Shown here: positions 7,308-11,223 of the stretch, piece after piece
Layout of the letters: every line of letters starts with the position of its first letter
Position numbering within the stretch: the stretch's first letter is position 1
Source: Deltaproteobacteria bacterium
GTDB taxonomy: Bacteria; Desulfobacterota_C; Deferrisomatia; Deferrisomatales; JACRMM01
Assembly: GCA_016218905.1 (NCBI GenBank)
Contig: JACRCS010000161.1
Span: 1 to 11,223, forward strand
Direction of reading: 5' to 3'
DNA: 11,223 nucleotides
Notes under the pieces: generated by a model
What the model was told of the DNA's origin: nothing
What the model saw: only the letters and a program-made list of their open reading frames with translations
The model's database searches: none
Made by a program: the position numbers and the translations under genes

Positions 7308-7928
7308 GTGCGCAACCCCCGGATCTCTCGACGTTTGGTCACCGCCCTCTGCGCCATGGCCCTTGGCGGCGCACCGGGAGCGTCGTGGGCTCAAGGCCCC
7401 GGGGGTCTCGGCCTGAACCCCGACTACCCCGCCCCGGACGCGAGGACTCGGCCCGGGGTCGGGGTGACGAGCGCGGCCCTGGTGGAGAATGCCGACGCGT
7501 GGAACGGTCGCGTCGTGAGCTTCACCGGCGAGGCGATCGGCGAACGGATGGTCCGCGGCGCCTGGGCGTGGATCCACCTGAATGACGACGCCTATATGTG
7601 GAGGAGCATCGAGGAGGGCGCCAATTTTGGGGGTTACAACAGCGGCCATTCCGTCTGGCTGGCGGCGGGTCTGGCCCGAACGGTCGGCACCTTCGGGGAC
7701 TACAAACACGCCGGAGACGTCGTCCGAGTCGTGGGGGAGTTCCACGCCGCCTGCCCCGAGCACGGTGGCGACATGGACATTCACGCGACGCGACTCGAGG
7801 TGGTTCGAAGCGGTCGCCCGGTGACCCACGTCGTAGATCGGTCTCGCGTATGGGTCGGGAGCTGCTTGTGGTCCCTCGCGGGCGTCTTCTACTGGCTTCG
7901 GCGCATTGCCGAGCGTCGCCGGGTCTGA
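7308..7928 (+). CDS. Exported OB-fold-like protein with C-terminal membrane anchor
   Basis: A 206-residue protein that starts at GTG 7308, one base after the trkH stop. It has a signal peptide (basic RNPRISRR, hydrophobic core, likely cut after ASWA near residue 28) and a Pro-rich linker. A compact domain of about 55-165 follows: a strand-rich NGRVVSFTGEAIGE, then GDVVRVVGEFHAACPEHGGDMDIHA, a pattern I associate with OB-fold or tRNA_anti-like domains. A hydrophobic stretch VWVGSCLWSLAGVFYWL (181-197) and a basic tail suggest C-terminal anchoring. ACPEHGGDMDIHA is the likely signature; its Cys, His and Asp could bind metal. The function is unknown. Co-transcription with trkH suggests a role linked to K+ status or the cell envelope. 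Confidence 0.75.
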   Translation: MRNPRISRRLVTALCAMALGGAPGASWAQGPGGLGLNPDYPAPDARTRPGVGVTSAALVENADAWNGRVVSFTGEAIGERMVRGAWAWIHLNDDAYMWRSIEEGANFGGYNSGHSVWLAAGLARTVGTFGDYKHAGDVVRVVGEFHAACPEHGGDMDIHATRLEVVRSGRPVTHVVDRSRVWVGSCLWSLAGVFYWLRRIAERRRV

Positions 7929-8099
7929 ACCAGCAGATCGCGGCTCGGTCGCTTGCTCTTGCGCGTGCACTGCTTGCTTCTCCTTTCCGTCCGAGGTTTC
8001 GCCGGGCCGGCCCGCCCAGCGGGATCGGCCGAGAACGTCCTCACCCGCCTCGCGCCTCTGCTCACAGTTCCTCCGGGCTCTCCTCGGCGGGCGCACGAC

Positions 8100-8689
8100 T
8101 CAAGGCTGCCGCGCATTCGCCGCAGACCACCCCCCCCCCCGGGGACAGCGGTGGAGCGACAGCGTCGCCCCTGCCCGGTCCGCAGCAGCGGACGCCTCTT
8201 TCTCTGCCTGCTCGGGAGCCGGCGCGCCACTGGTCTGTGGTCGGGCGTCGACGAGCTCACACCGCTCGACAATGAGAATGAGGCTGTCCTCCAGGCCGAA
8301 GCACGACCCGGCCAGCAGCGTCACGCCGGAGCCCTGCCTTGTGCCCGGGTCAGCACCTCGTCGGAGAGGCAGCGGCACTCCACGGTGCGCAGACCCTGGG
8401 AGTCCGCCCTGAGCACGACCCGGGCCACGTCGTCGTGCCCGAGGAACACCCTCTCCACCGTTCCTGCGACCCGAACCCTCTCGTCGCCGGCGTGGAACGG
8501 ACTCTCCCTCCAGTGCTTCCCCCAGCGCTCGAAGAGGTCGGCGGCGCTCACCGGCACCGGCTCCCCCCGCTCCTGAACGCCCGATCCCGCCGATGTGGCC
8601 CGCGAGGCCGCCGGGCGAGCCGCACCGGGGCGCTGGGGGAAGTCGATGACCCGGTGGGCGTCGGGCTGAAACGCCGGTCGTTTCGCCAT
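8100..8689 (-). pseudogene. Cytoplasmic OB-fold (tRNA_anti-like) gene broken by one frameshift
   Basis: ATG 8689 with a perfect GGAGG at 8700-8696 begins MAKRPAFQPDAH. A disordered N-terminus is followed by a domain RVRVAGTVERVFLGHDDVARVVL...VECRCLSDEVL, typical of OB-fold strands, and the frame stops at 8321 (122 residues). The next frame, without a start, continues the same fold as VTLLAGSCFGLEDSLILIVERCELVDARP, then a low-complexity Ala/Glu tail to a stop at 8100. One missing base near 8325-8335 would join the two. Either the gene is newly inactivated or the assembly dropped a base. There is no signal peptide, unlike the trk-linked OB-like protein. It is transcribed away from kdp and shares its upstream regulatory region. 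Confidence 0.7.
8130..8140. repeat. Eleven-base C homopolymer (G11 on the coding strand)
   Basis: A run of eleven C followed at once by four G. It lies in the tail of the minus-strand OB-fold reading frame, where it is read as a Gly run. Such tracts slip in replication and in sequencing, so length and frame here are uncertain. Confidence 0.9.
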
Positions 8690-8749
8690 GGCGAACCTCC
8701 AGGTGTTTCGGCCGCGCCTCCAGAGGGGCGCCTCGACACCCGTCGAACC

Positions 8750-8766
8750 CGCATTTCCCGTGCCTG
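8750..8766 (-). promoter_or_regulatory. Candidate sigma-54 promoter for the divergent OB-fold gene
   Basis: On the minus strand the sequence reads CAGGCACGGGAAATGCGGG, with GGCACG intact and GG (8764-8763) ten bases from GC (8752-8751). About 10 of 13 consensus positions match. The predicted start near 8739 gives a 50-base leader to ATG 8689, almost the same as for kdp. The palindromes at 8866-8902 would lie at about -133 and -157, so one enhancer could serve both directions. Confidence 0.45.
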
Positions 8767-8865
8767 CGTGAGGTCGAATCGGGCAATCCAACTGTTGTGC
8801 CCGGCCCAGGCGGACCCGTCGGGCCGTGTTCAACTTCCCGGCGATCAACGGACGCTCCGAGCACC

Positions 8866-8902
8866 TTGCAGAGTGCAACGCGCTTCTCCTCGAACCGTGC
8901 AA
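8866..8902. promoter_or_regulatory. TTGCA-N3-TGCAA palindrome plus degenerate copy upstream of kdp
   Basis: The perfect palindrome TTGCAGAGTGCAA lies at 8866-8878. A degenerate copy, TCGAACCGTGCAA, follows at 8890-8902, keeping the right half and three of five bases on the left. Centres are 24 bp apart and lie at about -117 and -93 from the predicted kdp start. The perfect arms are identical to those upstream of trk, so one dimeric regulator probably binds both places. Confidence 0.65.
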
Positions 8903-8961
8903 CCCGTGCCGATCCGTCGCGACCACGCCCCCCGAGTCCGCGCCGATGGGGCATCGGCCCG

Positions 8962-8979
8962 TTGGCATGTGGGTTGCTA
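8962..8979 (+). promoter_or_regulatory. Putative sigma-54 (-24/-12) promoter of the kdp operon
   Basis: TTGGCATGTGGGTTGCTA matches YTGGCACG-N4-TTGCW at 12 of 13 positions, the exception being one C-to-T, with GG (8964-8965) and GC (8976-8977) exactly ten bases apart. Transcription would start near 8989, leaving a leader of about 49 bases. A sigma-70 reading fails: TTGGCA and TATAGG are only ten bases apart. This differs from the usual KdpE-activated sigma-70 kdp promoter of enterobacteria. Confidence 0.75.
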
Positions 8980-9037
8980 TAGGGGGGCAGCGCAGTACGC
9001 TCGACGGCGTCGAGCGGGACCGGGAAAGGAGAGCCGA

Positions 9038-9121
9038 ATGCAGGACCTTGTGATGGTTGGCCTGATCTTCATCCTTCTGGCGGCTTGCCTGGTCTACCTG
9101 GAAGCCTGCGACCACCTGTGA
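9038..9121 (+). CDS. 27-residue membrane peptide heading the kdp operon
   Basis: A tiny gene, ATG 9038 to TGA 9119-9121, with AAGGAG seven to twelve bases upstream. The product is almost entirely one hydrophobic helix, VMVGLIFILLAACLVYLEAC, ending in DHL. I recall comparable short peptides with a Cys-x-x-Leu end ahead of kdpF in other genomes, so this is probably real and not a misread leader. It may associate with the KdpFABC complex (inference). kdpF starts 13 bp downstream. Confidence 0.7.
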   Translation: MQDLVMVGLIFILLAACLVYLEACDHL

Positions 9122-9134
9122 GGGAGCGGAAACC

Positions 9135-9224
9135 ATGAGTCTCGACTACATCCTCGGGGGAGTTCTGGCGCTCGTCCTGGTGCTCTACCTGGCTTACGCC
9201 CTCGTGCGGCCAGAGAAGTTCTGA
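9135..9224 (+). CDS. kdpF: KdpF, small stabilising subunit of the K+-transporting ATPase
   Basis: A 29-residue single-helix peptide with the family form: short polar start, GGVLALVLVLYLAYALV, then the hallmark RPEKF at the C-terminus. KdpF sits beside KdpA and stabilises the KdpFABC complex in the inner membrane. ATG 9135 has GGGAG at 9122-9126, eight bases upstream, and kdpA begins 9 bp after its stop. Confidence 0.9.
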   Translation: MSLDYILGGVLALVLVLYLAYALVRPEKF

Positions 9225-9233
9225 GGCCCGCCC

Positions 9234-10955
9234 ATGACCATCAACGGCTGGCTCCAGATCGCAGTCTACTTCCTCGTCATCCTGGCACTCACCAGGCCTC
9301 TCGGCACCTACCTGTACCGGGTGTTCGAGGAGCGGGACCCGCCCTTTTCGCGCGTGCTCGGCCCCGTCGAGCGGCTCCTCTATCGGCTCTGCGGCGTGGA
9401 CCCCGGCATGGAGCAGGGATGGAAGGCGTACCTGACCGCCCTGCTCCTCTTCAGCGCCGCCGGGATCCTGGTCACCTATGCGCTGCTTCGGATCCAGCAC
9501 CTGCTCCCCTTGAATCCGCAACAGTTGGGGCCCTTGTCGCCGCACCTGGCGTTCAACACGGCGATCAGCTTCGCCACCAATACCAACTGGCAGTCCTACG
9601 GTGGCGAGGGGACCATGAGCTATCTCTCGCAGATGGCGGCCCTGGCCTGGCACAACTTCACGTCGGCGGCGGCAGGGCTCGGCGTGGCGCTGGCTCTGGC
9701 GAGGGGTCTCACGAGACGGCTCGGCCCGGAGTCCCCGAAGACCCTCGGCAACTTCTGGGTGGACCTCACCCGAGGCACGCTCTACGTATTCCTGCCGATG
9801 TCTCTCCTCGTAGCGCTGTTCCTGACCTCCCAGGGCGTCGTGCAGAACTTCTCGCCCTACCTGACCCTGACGACGCTGGAGGGACACCAACAGACGATCG
9901 CCATGGGCCCGGTGGCGTCGCAGGAGGCCATCAAGATGCTCGGCATCAACGGCGGCGGCTTCTTCAACGCCAACAGCGCCCACCCCTTCGAGAACCCGAC
10001 CCCGCTCACGGACTTCCTCGAGATGGTGCTCATCTTCGCGATTCCGGCCGCTCTCACCTATACGTTCGGGCGGATGGCCAGGGACCAGAAGCAGGGCTGG
10101 GCCATCTTCGCGGCCATGGCCTTCCTGTTCCTCGCCGGCGTGTCCACCGTCTACTGGGCCGAGTCCCAGCCCAACATGGCCCTCCACGGGCTGCCGGTCG
10201 CGGCGGACCATGGGAACTGGGAGGGGAAGGAGGTCCGTTTCGGGATCGCGGATTCGGCGTTGTTCGCCACCGTGACGACCGATGCCTCCTGCGGTGCGGT
10301 CAACGGCATGCACGACAGCTTCAACCCCCTGGGGGGTCTCGTGCCGCTGGTCAACATCCAGCTCGGGGAGCTGATCTTCGGCGGCGTGGGGGCGGGACTC
10401 TACGGCATGCTCGTGTTCGTGCTCCTCTCGGTCTTCATCGCCGGGCTCATGGTCGGGCGGACCCCCGAGTACCTCGGCAAGAAGATCGAGGCCCGGGAGA
10501 TCAAGCTCACCATGCTCTACGTCCTGATCTTCCCGCTCCTGATCCTCGGTTTTTCGGCCTGGTCCGCAGTATCCCCCTACGGGGTTTCCTCCCTCAACAA
10601 CGCCGGGCCTCACGGCCTCTCCGAGATTCTCTATGCGTACTCGAGCGGCGCGGGCAACAACGGCTCCGCCTTCGCGGGACTCAATGCCAACACGCCCTGG
10701 TGGGACGTCACGCTGGGCATCACGATGTTCCTCGGCCGCTTCTGGATGATCCTGCCCGTTCTCGCCGTCGCCGGCTCCATGGTGGGCAAGAAGATCGTGC
10801 CTCCGAGCGCCGGCACGTTCCCCACGAACGGGGCGACCTTCACGGTGCTCCTCGTGGGCGTCATCGTCATCGTCGGCGCGTTGACGTTCTTCCCGGCCCT
10901 GACTCTCGGACCGATCGTCGAGCACTTCGTCGGACTCGAAGGGAGGCTCTACTAG
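9234..10955 (+). CDS. kdpA: KdpA, K+-binding channel-like subunit of the Kdp ATPase
   Basis: A 573-residue integral membrane protein, normal length for KdpA. It selects and passes K+ with very high affinity in the KdpFABC complex. The four pore loops are intact: NTAISFATNTNWQSYGGE (108-125), GINGGGFFNANSAHPFENP (238-256), TTDASCGAVNGMHDSFNPLGG (348-368) and YAYSSGAGNNGSAFAGL (467-483). Ten or so hydrophobic helices separate them. The start ATG 9234 has a modest GAGG at 9223-9226 overlapping the kdpF stop. kdpB follows after 2 bp. A very long open frame on the opposite strand is a GC-bias shadow. Confidence 0.98.
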   Translation: MTINGWLQIAVYFLVILALTRPLGTYLYRVFEERDPPFSRVLGPVERLLYRLCGVDPGMEQGWKAYLTALLLFSAAGILVTYALLRIQHLLPLNPQQLGPLSPHLAFNTAISFATNTNWQSYGGEGTMSYLSQMAALAWHNFTSAAAGLGVALALARGLTRRLGPESPKTLGNFWVDLTRGTLYVFLPMSLLVALFLTSQGVVQNFSPYLTLTTLEGHQQTIAMGPVASQEAIKMLGINGGGFFNANSAHPFENPTPLTDFLEMVLIFAIPAALTYTFGRMARDQKQGWAIFAAMAFLFLAGVSTVYWAESQPNMALHGLPVAADHGNWEGKEVRFGIADSALFATVTTDASCGAVNGMHDSFNPLGGLVPLVNIQLGELIFGGVGAGLYGMLVFVLLSVFIAGLMVGRTPEYLGKKIEAREIKLTMLYVLIFPLLILGFSAWSAVSPYGVSSLNNAGPHGLSEILYAYSSGAGNNGSAFAGLNANTPWWDVTLGITMFLGRFWMILPVLAVAGSMVGKKIVPPSAGTFPTNGATFTVLLVGVIVIVGALTFFPALTLGPIVEHFVGLEGRLY

Positions 10956-10957
10956 CC

Positions 10958-11223
10958 ATGCACAGGCCCGTCGCCAAGGAGATCTCGCTCTTCGACGCAG
11001 CGATCCTCCGGCCCGCCATCGCCGACAGCTTCCGGAAACTGTCGCCCTGGGCAGTGATCAAGAACCCGGTCATGTTCGTCGTCGAGATCACCAGCGTGGT
11101 CACGACCCTGATCTTCCTGCGCGACGTGCTCGCGCCCTCGGCCGGGGCCGCTCCCCTGGTCTTCACGGGCCAGGTGGCCCTCTGGCTCTGGTTCACGGTG
11201 CTCTTCGCGAACTTCTCCGAGGC
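10958..11223 (+). CDS. kdpB: KdpB, P-type ATPase subunit, N-terminal fragment at window edge
   Basis: The first 88 codons of the catalytic ATP-hydrolysing subunit. ATG 10958 has GGGAGG at 10941-10946. The start matches the family: RPVAKEISLFDAAILRPAIADSFRKLSPWAVIKNPVMFVVEITSV, then a first helix pair with FTGQVALWLWFTVLFANFSE. The P, N and A domains, including the DKTGT phosphorylation motif, lie beyond the window. kdpC and any kdpDE or NtrC-type regulator would be expected further right. Confidence 0.95.
   Translation, partial: MHRPVAKEISLFDAAILRPAIADSFRKLSPWAVIKNPVMFVVEITSVVTTLIFLRDVLAPSAGAAPLVFTGQVALWLWFTVLFANFSE

Noticed and set aside
7929..8099. Terminator between the converging exported-protein and OB-fold genes
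   Set aside because: GC-rich self-complementary stretches are present (GGGCCGGCCC), but with no T-tract and no clear stem-loop.
8962..8983. Sigma-70 promoter reading of the kdp upstream region
   Set aside because: TTGGCA and TATAGG are only ten bases apart, far from the 16-18 needed, whereas GG-N10-GC spacing fits sigma-54 exactly.
8690..9037. Riboswitch (for example c-di-AMP type) before kdp
   Set aside because: The leader after the predicted start is only about 49 bases and no conserved riboswitch elements were seen.
9069..10925. 618-codon open frame on the minus strand opposite kdpA
   Set aside because: Translation is rich in Glu, Arg, Gly and His without domain features, and KdpA on the plus strand is unmistakable. 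It is a shadow of GC3 bias.

Overview
This is a GC-rich bacterial chromosomal window devoted almost entirely to monovalent-cation transport and osmotic balance. Two K+ uptake systems (a Trk-type channel and a Kdp P-type ATPase), two Na+ or K+/H+ antiporters (one decayed) and a compatible-solute-type glycosyltransferase lie within about 11 kb. Strong GC3 bias, GTG and TTG starts and good Shine-Dalgarno motifs fit a free-living, sigma-54-containing bacterium. A deltaproteobacterial, NC10, Rokubacteria or Acidobacteria-like source is plausible, but the sequence alone does not settle it. I see no rRNA, tRNA, CRISPR or insertion sequence.

Left block (1-3484, minus strand, read right to left): a small three-helix membrane protein (3484-3143), an nhaA Na+/H+ antiporter pseudogene with a large internal deletion and reading-frame breaks (3078-2399), a GT-A glycosyltransferase resembling glucosyl- or mannosylglycerate-type synthases (2323-953), and a Kef/CPA2 antiporter that runs off the window edge (959-1). 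The last two overlap and are probably co-transcribed.

Middle block (4299-7928, plus strand): two half-size TrkA/RCK gating proteins, an uncalled 55-residue single-span membrane protein, the TrkH channel, and an exported OB-fold-like protein with a C-terminal membrane anchor. Spacings are 2-34 bp, so this looks like one operon.

Right block (8100-11223): a cytoplasmic OB-fold (tRNA_anti-like) gene on the minus strand, broken by a frameshift, stands divergent from the kdp operon. That operon begins with a 27-residue membrane peptide, then kdpF, kdpA and the start of kdpB.

The most interesting signal is regulatory. The perfect palindrome TTGCA-N3-TGCAA occurs twice in the window, once upstream of trk (4110-4122) and once upstream of kdp (8866-8878). 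Each copy has a second, weaker copy 24-32 bp away, and each pair lies about 85-117 bp upstream of a near-consensus -24/-12 (sigma-54) promoter. A third -24/-12 element drives the divergent OB-fold gene. This is the layout expected of an NtrC-family activator controlling a sigma-54-dependent potassium regulon, which is not the textbook KdpDE/sigma-70 arrangement. The activator itself is not in the window.
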